Of a stretch of DNA of 64,000 nucleotides, positions 1 to 8,832 are shown piece after piece. The notes beneath the pieces are model-generated. The model had not been told where the DNA came from. It worked only from the letters and a program-made list of their open reading frames with translations, and searched no databases. Position numbers and translations under genes: made by a program. The stretch is taken from assembly GCF_015295825.1 (NCBI RefSeq), contig NZ_DVEH01000010.1:1-64000 (forward strand), written 5' to 3'. Numbering within the stretch: position 1 is the first letter of the stretch; the number at the start of each line of letters is the position of its first letter. This stretch comes from Thermosynechococcus sp. M98_K2018_005 (GTDB taxonomy: Bacteria > Cyanobacteriota > Cyanobacteriia > Thermosynechococcales > Thermosynechococcaceae).

Positions 1-34
1 AATAGTTTGTCAAAATAAGCGGCGAATGGTTCTG

Positions 35-68
35 GCGATCGCGTAGCGTACCCTTCGGATAATCGCTC
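35..68. repeat. HIP1 octamer within a possible small dispersed repeat
   Basis: GCGATCGC lies at 35-42 and is followed by GTAGCGTACCCTTCGG and a second, imperfect ATCGC-type half. Palindromes of this kind (GCGATCGC-GTAGCG...) are common as short dispersed repeats in cyanobacteria. HIP1 itself occurs many times in this window, mostly inside genes. Only the sequence similarity is seen here; copy number of the longer unit cannot be judged from one window. Confidence 0.35.
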
Positions 69-91
69 TCGTAAATTCTCTAGTGAACAGA

Positions 92-748
92 ATGACTGAG
101 GCACCTATTTCAGCGACAACGGTTTTGCAACAACTGCAATGGCGCTACGCCACGAAGAAATTTGACCCCGACCGCAAAATTCCTGCGGATCTGTGGCAAA
201 CACTTCTACAGAGTCTGGTACTAGCTCCTTCTTCCTTTGGCTTGCAACCGTGGAAGTTTTACATCATTGAGACGCCAGAGCTGCGCCAAGCCCTGCTCCC
301 CCACACTTGGAATCAACGGCAGGTGGTGGATGCCTCCCACTTAGTGGTATTTGCCATTAAAACCAATCTCAATGCTACGGATGTCGATCGCTACCTTGCG
401 CGGCAAGCGGAAGTCCACCATACCGCAGTGGAAAATCTGCAAAAGTATGGGGATTTGGTCAAGGGCTTTTTGCAGTCACCCCCCTATCCCCTCAATGTTG
501 ATGAATGGTCAACCCGCCAAGTCTATATTGCTTTGGGGCAGTTTATGGTGACGGCGGCTCTGCTGGGCATTGACACCTGCCCGATGGAGGGCTTTCTGCC
601 GCAGGAATATGATCGCCTTCTCGATCTACCTGCCCAAGGCTATCATGCAGTCGTTCTGTGTGCAGCGGGCTATCGTGCGGCTGATGACAACTATGCAACT
701 TTGCCCAAGGTACGCTATCCCCTAGAAGCAGTTGTGGAAGTGCGCTAA
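92..748 (+). CDS. Nitroreductase-family NAD(P)H-dependent oxidoreductase
   Basis: A 218-residue flavoprotein of the nitroreductase fold, likely FMN-dependent and cytosolic, of the NfsB/dihydropteridine-reductase type. The N-terminal RYATKKFD motif (about residues 18-25) and APSSFGLQPW (about 46-55) are the usual FMN-contact segments of this family. Near the C-terminus the PMEGF segment precedes a long loop, also typical. The ATG at 92 is chosen; a GTG three codons upstream at 83 is possible, and neither has a strong Shine-Dalgarno sequence. The natural substrate cannot be read from sequence: quinones, nitroaromatics and pterins are all known for relatives. Confidence 0.85.
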   Translation: MTEAPISATTVLQQLQWRYATKKFDPDRKIPADLWQTLLQSLVLAPSSFGLQPWKFYIIETPELRQALLPHTWNQRQVVDASHLVVFAIKTNLNATDVDRYLARQAEVHHTAVENLQKYGDLVKGFLQSPPYPLNVDEWSTRQVYIALGQFMVTAALLGIDTCPMEGFLPQEYDRLLDLPAQGYHAVVLCAAGYRAADDNYATLPKVRYPLEAVVEVR

Positions 749-811
749 GGGTCACTAATTGACCCAGTGGGACATGGGCTAAGCTAGAAATAGCTCGCTA
801 CAAACGTTTGT

Positions 812-1426
812 ATGTCTTTGCACACTGATGATCCCATTGACCACAATTTAGTTGATTTAGAAATCGTTCCTGCCAAAGAAGAAGAGCGCTCTGAACCCAC
901 CAACATTATTATTCGCGAGATGGGCATTGACGACATTGCCCCTGTCTTTCACCTTGGCGAGGAACTCTTCACCAGTGATCTGTATCCCTCGCTTTATCGC
1001 ATCTGGGATGAGTGGGAGGTCATTGGCTTCTACAACACTGATCCAGAATACTGTCTGGTGGCTGAAGCCGACTCACAAGTGGTGGGGTTTATCTTGGGCA
1101 CAATTATTAGCAAAGCCCCCTGGGTCTATGGCTACATTAACTGGCTGGGGGTACATCCGCAGTATCAACGGCGGGGGATTGCCGACAAGCTCGTAGATAA
1201 GCTGATCGAACGCATGATTGAAGAAGGGGCACGGTTTATGCTGGTGGACACCGACCCTGCGAATACCCCCGCAGTGAAGTTTTTTACCCGTAAGGGCTTT
1301 GGTAATCCTCGGCGGCATGTCTTTTTTTCGTTAAACTTAACCAAGCATGAAATTTATGGCCGGCTGATTGCCTACGAGCGCGATCGCTCCGAGCGGCTCA
1401 CCTATCGCCGTCCCCGCCGCCGCTAG
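812..1426 (+). CDS. GNAT-family N-acetyltransferase
   Basis: A 204-residue protein that should transfer an acetyl group from acetyl-CoA to an amine, possibly a protein N-terminus or lysine. The GNAT core spans about residues 32-175. The acetyl-CoA loop is YQRRGIADKLVDKL (about 118-131), and DTDPANTPAVKFF (about 146-158) matches motif B. The first 30 residues are acidic and lie outside the domain. An arginine-rich tail (RRPRRR) ends the protein. It starts 63 bases after the nitroreductase and could share its transcript. Substrate unknown. Confidence 0.85.
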   Translation: MSLHTDDPIDHNLVDLEIVPAKEEERSEPTNIIIREMGIDDIAPVFHLGEELFTSDLYPSLYRIWDEWEVIGFYNTDPEYCLVAEADSQVVGFILGTIISKAPWVYGYINWLGVHPQYQRRGIADKLVDKLIERMIEEGARFMLVDTDPANTPAVKFFTRKGFGNPRRHVFFSLNLTKHEIYGRLIAYERDRSERLTYRRPRRR

Positions 1427-1454
1427 AAAGCTGCAATCTAGATAGTCGTTCCTT

Positions 1455-1460
1455 GGAGGT
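1455..1460 (+). promoter_or_regulatory. Shine-Dalgarno deciding the start of the next gene
   Basis: GGAGGT is a near-perfect ribosome binding site 10 bases before the GTG at 1471. A longer reading of the next gene would begin with a TTG at 1453 and place this site inside the coding sequence, so the GTG is preferred. Confidence 0.6.
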
Positions 1461-1470
1461 GTCTGCTCTG

Positions 1471-1737
1471 GTGACTCTTTCTTCTGGCTCCTCAGATGAG
1501 GTTCCCGTTCCTGCCCACATTCATTACGAGCTAGTGCTGCAAATTTTGGAACGGGCCTCGTTGCCCGCCCTCCCCCCCAACTCCAGTGGGTATCAACAGC
1601 TCCACAGCGCTGTCATTCATCTGCGCAAGGCGCTGCGGCTGCAAAAACAGTTTGAGGAGGAATGGCAATTGGGCGGCGGCAGTGTCGAGTACCAGTGGTC
1701 ATTAAATCGCGATCGCCCCCAAGCTCAAAGTAAATAG
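1471..1737 (+). CDS. Small cyanobacterial protein, DUF5340-like
   Basis: An 88-residue protein of unknown function. The core runs from PVPAHIHYELVLQILERA (about residues 13-30) through an LRKAL segment to EYQWSLNRD near the C-terminus. I recognise this layout from a small family found across cyanobacteria, recalled as DUF5340. There is no signal peptide, membrane segment or metal-binding motif. It begins 44 bases after the acetyltransferase gene and its 3' end overlaps the convergent menA by 13 bases. Family assignment is from memory and moderately secure; the function is not known. Confidence 0.65.
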   Translation: MTLSSGSSDEVPVPAHIHYELVLQILERASLPALPPNSSGYQQLHSAVIHLRKALRLQKQFEEEWQLGGGSVEYQWSLNRDRPQAQSK

Positions 1738-2621
1738 CCCAGTCCCAAGAGCAAGCTACTCCAAAAATGCAGTTGCACCGCAATAAATTTCGAGTTCTTG
1801 ATCTGCTCAGGGACACTGTGAAATTGCGCCATCCGCTGGCACAAATAAATCGCCCAGGGCAGTGAACTCAAAGCCAGCAGTGTCGGCCACGGCAGGATTT
1901 CCCACGCAACACTGGCCAGCAACACCCCATAAAAAAGACCACAGGCACCATAGACCAGTTGAGCACTGCGAGCCGTCCCTAGGCGCACGACCGGCGAACG
2001 TTTGCCAGCGGCTAGATCATCGGCCACTTGGTGAAAGTGGGAGCAAAAAAGAATCAGCGTTGTCGTCAGACCATTGAGGATGGCTACCGGCCAAATACTG
2101 GGGCTAAAGGTTTGTCCTTGGCTATAGGAGGCAGCAGCGATCGCCAACGGTCCAAAGCAGATAAAACAAATCGGCTCCCCCAAGCCCAAATAGCCCAAAC
2201 GAAAGGGCGGGCCTTGGTAGCTATAGCCTAGGGCACAGCAGAGCAATACTAACCCTAAAACCGTTGCATCCTGTTGCAGCCAACTAATGGCCGCAACCTC
2301 CAGTAGCCCCAAGAGTAAGCAGAGGTTGCTCAGCCAAAAGATTAATTGCTTTTTGCCCGTGAGATTGACAACCGAATGGTACTTGTGGCGATCAATCCCC
2401 GTCTCGGCATCAAATACATCATTACTGAGATTCAGCCAGACCAAAATCAGCACTGCCGCTGTCAGAAACAGACCAAAAGGCCACCAGCGCACCCTTCCTG
2501 TCTCGGCGATCGCCACCGCCGTGCCCAACCAAATGGGCATCACCGCCACACTGTACATGGGAAGTTTAATCGCCGCCCACCACAAACGGGAGCGATCTAT
2601 CGATTCTGACGGACTAGCCAT
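1725..2621 (-). CDS. menA: 1,4-dihydroxy-2-naphthoate phytyltransferase (UbiA family)
   Basis: A 298-residue integral membrane prenyltransferase with about eight hydrophobic segments. In cyanobacteria MenA attaches a phytyl chain to dihydroxynaphthoate in phylloquinone synthesis for photosystem I. The first aspartate-rich motif NLSNDVFDAETGID (about residues 64-77) gives the NDxxD Mg-diphosphate site. The second conserved loop is HFHQVADDLAAGKRS (about 194-208). Length and motifs fit cyanobacterial MenA better than UbiA for plastoquinone (HPT/homogentisate type), although chain specificity cannot be read directly. It starts 5 bases after the stop of the ribbon-helix-helix gene, so the two probably share a transcript. 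Confidence 0.88.
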   Translation of the reverse strand: MASPSESIDRSRLWWAAIKLPMYSVAVMPIWLGTAVAIAETGRVRWWPFGLFLTAAVLILVWLNLSNDVFDAETGIDRHKYHSVVNLTGKKQLIFWLSNLCLLLGLLEVAAISWLQQDATVLGLVLLCCALGYSYQGPPFRLGYLGLGEPICFICFGPLAIAAASYSQGQTFSPSIWPVAILNGLTTTLILFCSHFHQVADDLAAGKRSPVVRLGTARSAQLVYGACGLFYGVLLASVAWEILPWPTLLALSSLPWAIYLCQRMAQFHSVPEQIKNSKFIAVQLHFWSSLLLGLGYLL

Positions 2622-2626
2622 CTCAC

Positions 2627-3049
2627 CTATACTTGACTCACCTTCGTCAGCATATCATTGCCGCTCCTGCCCATAAATCGCTTGTCTTGTTTCGCTGCCC
2701 AAATGGCTTGCCGCAACGCTGGATTATTCAGCTTGTAGCTATAAACGCCCAAGTCCCGCGCTAGGGCCACCAGTTGGGGGCGAGTCAGCCGCTCTAGCTC
2801 CGCGATCGTCAGCGTTTCGATAGTGGGTTGAGGCGGGCACAGTCGGCGTTCAAGGGCTGCCACTTGCTGTTCTAGGGCACTCAGGCGCTGCAAAACTGTG
2901 GGACAGGCCATCGCCGTCGGCTGAAGAGATTGTTGCAAAATTTTACGAACTGTCTCACTGAGGGAACTGCATCCCTGCTGCACTTGCCAGCGTTGGAGTT
3001 GGCCATAGAGTTCAGCATCTAAACGAACCGTGATCTTTTTGTGGGGCAT
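2627..3049 (-). CDS. Ribbon-helix-helix protein with C-terminal SAP/Rho-N-like region
   Basis: A 140-residue protein. Residues 3-40 (KKITVRLDAELYGQL ... SLSETVRKIL) have the pattern of a ribbon-helix-helix DNA-binding domain. A short helical stretch with LEQQVAALERRL follows. The last 50 residues, with LTIAELERLTRPQLVALA, resemble SAP or Rho-N helix-extended-loop-helix modules. It may therefore be a small DNA- or RNA-binding regulator. The ATG at 3049 is preferred; a TTG at 3076 would lie inside a terminator-like hairpin. menA follows after 5 bases. Function and target are inferred only. Confidence 0.7.
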   Translation of the reverse strand: MPHKKITVRLDAELYGQLQRWQVQQGCSSLSETVRKILQQSLQPTAMACPTVLQRLSALEQQVAALERRLCPPQPTIETLTIAELERLTRPQLVALARDLGVYSYKLNNPALRQAIWAAKQDKRFMGRSGNDMLTKVSQV

Positions 3050-3061
3050 GCCTGAAATTCT

Positions 3062-3096
3062 AAAAAAAACCGACAAACTTACGTTCAGTCTGTCGG
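3062..3096 (-). terminator. Rho-independent terminator-like hairpin before the RHH gene
   Basis: On the minus strand the arms 3096-3087 and 3079-3070 pair over 10 positions (CCGACAGACT with AGTTTGTCGG, one G-T pair). They enclose a 7-base loop and are followed directly by eight T (3069-3062). The T run ends 12 bases before the ATG at 3049. This is the classic intrinsic terminator form. It either ends an unannotated minus-strand transcript or acts as an attenuator in the leader of the RHH-menA unit. Confidence 0.7.
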
Positions 3097-3119
3097 CTCG
3101 TTGTGTGTTCCCTGTTGAT

Positions 3120-3139
3120 GACTCGGATAGTACTGAGTC
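3120..3139. repeat. Short inverted repeat upstream of RHH gene
   Basis: GACTC at 3120-3124 and GAGTC at 3135-3139 form a 5-base inverted repeat around GGATAGTACT. It lies between the divergent RHH gene and the plus-strand hydrolase-like gene, so it could be an operator. Only the symmetry is seen. Confidence 0.3.
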
Positions 3140-3249
3140 ACTATTTAGTATGACCTATCCCCCGATAGAATGACTGTGACGCTGATCACAACTTAGCCGC
3201 CTTTGATTGCGTTTCACCAAAGTCTCTCATTAGAATTCCTAAATTCCCT

Positions 3250-4275
3250 ATGACCTCTACCCTAGATGGCACGATTCTTTTGCCGCAGAAACCTCTCAGT
3301 GCTCCTGTGCGACGGCGTTTACTCCATATAAATGGGATAGGGAGCGATGCTGCCAAGCAGCGGCGGGATTTGAACCGCCTGGCCGAACTCACAGCGACTT
3401 ATCCTTTAGAGATTCGGGGCATTCACAATCAGACCCATGGCTTCCAAGCGGATCTCTTGGAAAGTTTCCTCGGTAAGGCAGAACTCTACCGTTTTTGGCC
3501 CCAGACGCCAGCTCCAGACCCTAGTAAAGATCGCCGCTATGAGTATGCCAAACTCCTTGGCCAACTGGTGAGCAAAGACCTTGCCGACGATGCGGATATT
3601 CTTGCGATCGCCCAACCGAGCCAACTACAACAGCGCCCCCTCGATATCAATAGCACCGCTGACTTAACGAAACTCCTTAACCTATCGTTCCTACAAAAAT
3701 TAGGCTGGGGGGATTTTGTCCAGTATCTCTACGGTGCCTTTCCAGCCGGCGCGCCGCGCCCCACCCTGCGGTTGGCCTATGAAATTGTCAAGGGGTTACA
3801 AGCGGGGGCTGAATTGTATCTTGTCGCCCATAGCCAAGGGTTAATTATTACTGCCCTTGCCTGTCACATTGTCCGCCAATTGCTGCTGCCGCAAACGAAA
3901 TGGATGGAGATGGTTCATCTGATTGGCTATGGCCCAGCCATTTTCTTTGCGGATTTACCGCCAGAGCTACAGCCGCGAACCATCTTAATTCAACACCGTC
4001 AAGACGTGGTGGCCGAAATCCTGAGCAATCTCCGCAATGTGGATCTGTGGACTAACTTGCAAACCCAGATGGAAAAAGCTATTCACTCCGCCGATGAGCT
4101 GCTGCAGGTGCTCGGTCAAGATAGCCATCACTCCGCCAGTTTCTATTTGGGGTTACAGGACAGCCCCAGCAGCCGGCGATCGGCAGAACTGATACAAATT
4201 TTATTAAACCAAAGCTGGACGGCTAGCCCTAGTCTTTCCGTCCTTAGGGGCACACGGCTCATCCTTGAACTTTAG
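3250..4275 (+). CDS. Alpha/beta-hydrolase-like protein of unknown function
   Basis: A 341-residue protein. The segment ELYLVAHSQGLIIT places Ser195 in an AHSQG nucleophile elbow, a known variant of GxSxG in lipase-like alpha/beta hydrolases. An HINGIGSD segment near residue 26 may form the oxyanion-hole loop, and HRQD near residue 254 may supply acid or histidine. There is no signal peptide or transmembrane segment, so it is probably cytosolic. It is followed by pnp on the same strand but with a different role. Substrate unknown; esterase or lipase activity is an inference from the fold pattern. Confidence 0.65.
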   Translation: MTSTLDGTILLPQKPLSAPVRRRLLHINGIGSDAAKQRRDLNRLAELTATYPLEIRGIHNQTHGFQADLLESFLGKAELYRFWPQTPAPDPSKDRRYEYAKLLGQLVSKDLADDADILAIAQPSQLQQRPLDINSTADLTKLLNLSFLQKLGWGDFVQYLYGAFPAGAPRPTLRLAYEIVKGLQAGAELYLVAHSQGLIITALACHIVRQLLLPQTKWMEMVHLIGYGPAIFFADLPPELQPRTILIQHRQDVVAEILSNLRNVDLWTNLQTQMEKAIHSADELLQVLGQDSHHSASFYLGLQDSPSSRRSAELIQILLNQSWTASPSLSVLRGTRLILEL

Positions 4276-4344
4276 CGGATGAGTAGCAGAAGCGGCTATC
4301 CTAGTAAAGAGAAAGAAATAGGAAGAAGGAAAAATAGAAGGCAA

Positions 4345-6492
4345 ATGAAGGGTCTAGAAAAGATTATCCCCCTAGATGGACGGGATATTAAGGTAGTGTT
4401 GCAAAAATTTGCCCCCCAAGCCGCCGGTTCCATTCTCATTAGTTCGGGAGAAACGGCTGTCCTAGTGACGGCGAATCGTGCCGCCGCTCGCGAAGGCATT
4501 GATTTTTTACCCCTTGTGGTGGATTACGAAGAACGCCTTTATGCTGCTGGGCGGATTCCCGGCGGTTTTTTACGGCGTGAGGGTCGCCCCCCTGAAAAGG
4601 CGATCCTTATTGGTCGTCTGATTGACCGGCCGCTGCGCCCCCTCTTTCCCCAATGGTTGCGGGATGATCTGCAAGTAGTAGCAACAACAGTTTCCTTAGA
4701 TCAAAATGTTCCCCCCGATGTATTGGCGGTAACGGGAGCCTCGATCGCCGTTCTCCTGGCGCAAATTCCCTTTAATGGTCCAATGGCAGCGGTGCGGGTG
4801 GGGCTTGTGGGGGATGAGTTTATTATCAACCCCACTTACACAGAAATTGAGCGCGGTGGCTTAGATCTGGTCGTGGCCGGCTCTCCCGATGGCGTGGTGA
4901 TGGTGGAGGCCGGTGCCAATGAACTGCCGGAAGCCGACATGATTGAAGCCATTGACTTTGGCTATGAGGTGATCCAAGACCTGATTCAAGCGCAGCGGAA
5001 TCTCCTCAAGGAATTGGGCATTGACATTGTCCACGCTGAACCGCCGGCGATCGACCCCACATTGGAAAACTTCATCTACGATCGCGCCGTTGAACCGGTC
5101 AAAGCCATTCTCAAACGCTTTGAAAAGGACAAAAATGTTCGCGATGCTGCCCTCGATGAGGTGCAAGGGGCGATCGCCCAAGACATTGCGGCTCTGCCCG
5201 AGGATCACCCAGTGGCTGTGGCGGCGGCGGAAAACCCCAAAGCCCTACCCACCCTCTTTAAGGCCGTGACAAAAAAACTCATGCGGCAGCAAATTATTGA
5301 AGAAGGGGTGCGAGTGGATGGCCGCCGTCTCGATGAAGTGCGTCCCATTTGGTGTGAGGTGGGGGTTCTGCCAGAGCGGGTTCACGGCAGTGCCCTCTTT
5401 AATCGCGGCTTAACCCAGGTGATGTCTGTGACCACCCTCGGTTCTCCTGCCGATGCCCAAGCCCTTGATGATCTGCATCCTGAAGACAGCAAACGTTATC
5501 TGCACCACTACAACTTTCCCCCCTATTCTGTGGGTGAAGTCAAACCCCTGCGATCGCCCGGGCGGCGAGAAATTGGCCATGGTGCCCTTGCAGAACGTGC
5601 CCTTGAACCGGTCATTCCTCCCCAAGAGGAGTTTCCCTATGTGATTCGCGTCGTGTCGGAGGTGCTCTCTTCCGATGGTTCTACGTCCATGGCATCCGTT
5701 TGTGGTTCCACCCTCTCCTTGATGGATGCCGGGGTACCGATCCGCAAGCCCGTCAGTGGTGCGGCCATGGGGCTGATCAAGGAGGGTGATGAGGTGCGGA
5801 TCCTCACCGACATTCAGGGCATTGAAGACTTCCTTGGCGACATGGACTTCAAGGTGGCTGGCACCGATAGCGGCATCACCGCCCTGCAAATGGATATGAA
5901 AATTACCGGCTTGTCCATTGCCGTGATCAAGCAGGCGATCGAACAGGCGCGCTCGGCCCGGCTCCATATCCTTGAGAAAATGCTGACGGTGCTCGACAAA
6001 CCCCGTCCACAACTGCCGCCGAGTGCGCCACGACTGCTGACGTTGCAAATTCCCCCCGATATGATTGGCCTTGTCATTGGTCCAGGGGGCAAAACCGTGC
6101 GCGGTATCTCCGAGCAATACAACGTCAAGGTGGACATTAGTGAAGAGGGGCTGGTTACCATTACTGCCCCCAATGAAACCAACGCGAAGCAAGCACGGGC
6201 AGCCATTGAGGGTCTGACGCGAAAGCTCAACGCCGGTGATGTCTATCTGGGCAAAGTGACGCGGATTATTCCCATCGGTGCTTTTGTTGAGTTTCTCCCC
6301 GGCAAAGAGGGGATGATCCACATTTCCCAATTGGCGGAGTATCGCGTCGGCAAAGTCGAAGACGAAGTAAAAATTGGCGATGAAATTGTGGTCAAAATCC
6401 GTGAGGTGGACAGCAAAGGCCGCATTAACCTGACCCGCCTTGGTATTCATCCTGACGAGGCCGAAGCCGCCCGCAGTAGCTCCGTTGTCTAG
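4345..6492 (+). CDS. pnp: Polyribonucleotide nucleotidyltransferase (PNPase)
   Basis: A 715-residue phosphorolytic 3'-5' exoribonuclease that acts in mRNA decay and 3'-tail synthesis. Two RNase PH domains lie at about residues 1-145 and 330-560, separated by a helical domain. The second carries [19 protein letters not shown], with the catalytic aspartates. A KH domain ([13 protein letters not shown]) starts near 575 and an S1 domain ([17 protein letters not shown]) near 635. The ATG at 4345 is chosen because the DGRDIK start of the first RNase PH domain follows closely; an upstream ATG at 4279 would add a basic 22-residue extension. glyS follows after 3 bases. Confidence 0.97.
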   Translation: MKGLEKIIPLDGRDIKVVLQKFAPQAAGSILISSGETAVLVTANRAAAREGIDFLPLVVDYEERLYAAGRIPGGFLRREGRPPEKAILIGRLIDRPLRPLFPQWLRDDLQVVATTVSLDQNVPPDVLAVTGASIAVLLAQIPFNGPMAAVRVGLVGDEFIINPTYTEIERGGLDLVVAGSPDGVVMVEAGANELPEADMIEAIDFGYEVIQDLIQAQRNLLKELGIDIVHAEPPAIDPTLENFIYDRAVEPVKAILKRFEKDKNVRDAALDEVQGAIAQDIAALPEDHPVAVAAAENPKALPTLFKAVTKKLMRQQIIEEGVRVDGRRLDEVRPIWCEVGVLPERVHGSALFNRGLTQVMSVTTLGSPADAQALDDLHPEDSKRYLHHYNFPPYSVGEVKPLRSPGRREIGHGALAERALEPVIPPQEEFPYVIRVVSEVLSSDGSTSMASVCGSTLSLMDAGVPIRKPVSGAAMGLIKEGDEVRILTDIQGIEDFLGDMDFKVAGTDSGITALQMDMKITGLSIAVIKQAIEQARSARLHILEKMLTVLDKPRPQLPPSAPRLLTLQIPPDMIGLVIGPGGKTVRGISEQYNVKVDISEEGLVTITAPNETNAKQARAAIEGLTRKLNAGDVYLGKVTRIIPIGAFVEFLPGKEGMIHISQLAEYRVGKVEDEVKIGDEIVVKIREVDSKGRINLTRLGIHPDEAEAARSSSVV

Positions 6493-6495
6493 CCC

Positions 6496-8688
6496 ATGGT
6501 CACCATGCCCAACTCATCACTGCAGACGTTCCTTTTGGAGGTGGGAACCGAGGATCTCCCCGCCCGCTTTGTCAGTAGTGCCCTGCGCCAGTGGCACACC
6601 CTGATTCCCCAAACCCTCAAGGAACAGGGATTGGTGGGGGAAGTCAAAGTCTGGGCAACCCCGCGCCGCTTAGCGGTACTGATTGAGAGGTTGCCGCCCC
6701 AGCAGCCAGATCAAGCGATTGAGATCAAGGGGCCAGCGGCCAGTGTGGCCTTTCGCGAGGGGGAACCCACCCCGGCCCTATTGGGCTTCCTGCGATCGCG
6801 CCAAGGTAGTCTTGAGGAAATTGAAATCCGTCCCACGGAAAAAGGGGAGGTCGTCTATCTCAAGCAAGTCCGTCCCGGCCAACCGACCCCCCAACTATTG
6901 ACCGAGTTGGCACAGCAGTGGATTACTGCCCTTGAGGGGGCCCGCTTCATGCGCTGGGGGGATGGGGATTTGCGGTTTTCGCGTCCCATTCGTTGGCTGG
7001 TGCTGCTGTGGGAAGATCAAGTACTGCCCTTGGTCTTGGAGAGCCATTCCGTGCGCCTTGCCAGCGATCGCACCACCTATGGCCATCGCGTCCTTTCTCA
7101 AGGGGCCATTGTCCTCAAGCATGCCCAAGACTATGAAGCTGCCCTTGAAACGGCGGGGGTTTTGGTGGATCCAGAAGTCCGCCAGCAACGGATTCGCGAG
7201 CAAATTGCTGCCCTTGCTGCGGAAGTGGCGGGATGGGTGGATTTAGAGGTGCCCCTTTTGGAAGAGGTCACCCACCTCGTGGAATGGCCAACGGCGCTCT
7301 TGGGGAGTTTTGAAGCGCGGTTTCTTGCCCTGCCCCTTGAGGTGATTACTACCGTATTGGTGTCCCATCAGCGGTATTTTCCCGTGTATACCGATGCCAC
7401 TCGCCAAGCGCTGCTCCCAGTGTTCATCACAATTAGCAATGGCGATCCTGCAGCTACCCCCTTGATTCGTGCTGGGAATGAGCGAGTGATTCGTGCCCGC
7501 CTAGCGGATGCCGAGTTCTTCTACAAGGCGGATACGGCACAGCCCCTAGAGCACTATCGTGACAAACTAGCCACGGTTACCTTCCAAGATGAATTGGGAT
7601 CCATGGCCGACAAAGTGGAGCGGCTGACCGCACTGGCTCGCCAAATTGCCACCGCCTTAAATTGTGTGGCTGCCGACGTTGCTGCCATTGAACGCACAGC
7701 CTGCCTGTGCAAAGCGGATCTGGTGACGCAGATGGTGGGGGAATTTCCTGAACTTCAGGGCTACATGGGGCAAGTGTATGCCACGGTCTCTGGGGAGCCG
7801 CCAGCGGTGGCCACGGGGATTTTTGAACATTATCTGCCTCGTTTTGCTGGCGATCGCCCGCCCCAAAGTCTCACGGGTCAGGTGGTGGGATTGGCTGATC
7901 GCTTGGACACTCTAGTCTGCCTCTTTGGCATCGGCCTGTGTCCCACGGGTTCATCAGATCCCTTTGCCCTACGGCGGGCCGCCAATGCTGTGATCACCAT
8001 TCTCTGGCAGGGAGCACATCACTTGGATCTCCTCGCTCTCCTGCATGAATACGCCCAAGCCTTTTGTCGCCAATTTGCCGCCAAACTCAGTGCCGCTGAC
8101 TTAGAGCAGCAACTGCGGCAGTTTTTTAGCCAACGGCTGCGAACCTTACTGCAAGAAGAACTCGGCATTGAGTATGACTTGGTGAATGCCGTCATTCCAG
8201 AGGATCAGGCGGAGTTGCAGACTCGTGCCCTCAAGGATGTGGTTGATGCCCGCGATCGCGCCCAATTTCTGCAAAAACTGCGCCAATCCGGTGAACTGAT
8301 GACGATTTACCCCACCGTGAACCGTGCTGCTCGCCTGGCACGCCAAGGCACCCTAGGGACAGACTGCCTGAATATCCGCGCTGTCAAGGCCAAGCACCTC
8401 GAAGCCCCCATTGAAAAGGAATTCTATGCCGCCCTCAAGGACATCTTGCCAAGGGTGCAACAGGCGCAGGGGCAGCGTGCCTATGGGGAAATTGTGGCTG
8501 CGTTAGTCTCCCTTGCCCCGATTGTCAGTCGCTTCTTCGATGGAGACGAAAGTGTACTGGTGATGGCAGAGGATGCAACCGTGCGTGCTAATCGCTTAGC
8601 GCTCCTTGGTCTGTTGCGCAATTGTGCAGCAATTATCGGCGATTTTGGGGCGATCGTCCAAACGGAGAGCGTTGCATCCAGCTCATAG
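6496..8688 (+). CDS. glyS: Glycyl-tRNA synthetase beta subunit
   Basis: A 730-residue beta chain of the heterotetrameric alpha2beta2 glycyl-tRNA synthetase, which charges tRNA-Gly. The family signature TFLLEVGTEDLPARF is at about residues 11-25, followed by ATPRRLAV. An HD-like region (MVGEFPELQGYMG) and a C-terminal anticodon-binding DALR region complete the usual length of about 700 residues. The alpha subunit gene (glyQ) is not in this window. The gene starts 3 bases after the pnp stop without its own clear Shine-Dalgarno, so it is likely translated from the same mRNA. Confidence 0.96.
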   Translation: MVTMPNSSLQTFLLEVGTEDLPARFVSSALRQWHTLIPQTLKEQGLVGEVKVWATPRRLAVLIERLPPQQPDQAIEIKGPAASVAFREGEPTPALLGFLRSRQGSLEEIEIRPTEKGEVVYLKQVRPGQPTPQLLTELAQQWITALEGARFMRWGDGDLRFSRPIRWLVLLWEDQVLPLVLESHSVRLASDRTTYGHRVLSQGAIVLKHAQDYEAALETAGVLVDPEVRQQRIREQIAALAAEVAGWVDLEVPLLEEVTHLVEWPTALLGSFEARFLALPLEVITTVLVSHQRYFPVYTDATRQALLPVFITISNGDPAATPLIRAGNERVIRARLADAEFFYKADTAQPLEHYRDKLATVTFQDELGSMADKVERLTALARQIATALNCVAADVAAIERTACLCKADLVTQMVGEFPELQGYMGQVYATVSGEPPAVATGIFEHYLPRFAGDRPPQSLTGQVVGLADRLDTLVCLFGIGLCPTGSSDPFALRRAANAVITILWQGAHHLDLLALLHEYAQAFCRQFAAKLSAADLEQQLRQFFSQRLRTLLQEELGIEYDLVNAVIPEDQAELQTRALKDVVDARDRAQFLQKLRQSGELMTIYPTVNRAARLARQGTLGTDCLNIRAVKAKHLEAPIEKEFYAALKDILPRVQQAQGQRAYGEIVAALVSLAPIVSRFFDGDESVLVMAEDATVRANRLALLGLLRNCAAIIGDFGAIVQTESVASSS

Positions 8689-8832
8689 TTCTCACAACTT
8701 TTGGCAGGAACCAAAGTGTTGCTTAGCTCACAGTGGCAACGCATAATTGAGAGTACCCCAATTGAGAATTGCCGTGGCCTGTTCATCTGAACAGTCGCTC
8801 AATTGGTATTTAGACTGTTTGCGAGAATTGCC

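Noticed and set aside
5410-6450. Long minus-strand open frame of 346 codons inside pnp
   Set aside because: It is antisense to strongly conserved PNPase motifs, has His/Asn-rich non-protein-like composition, and no ribosome site.
8721-8800. Repeated AATTGAGA elements before the proline-rich protein gene
   Set aside because: Two imperfect copies in AT-rich spacer; no match to a known operator.
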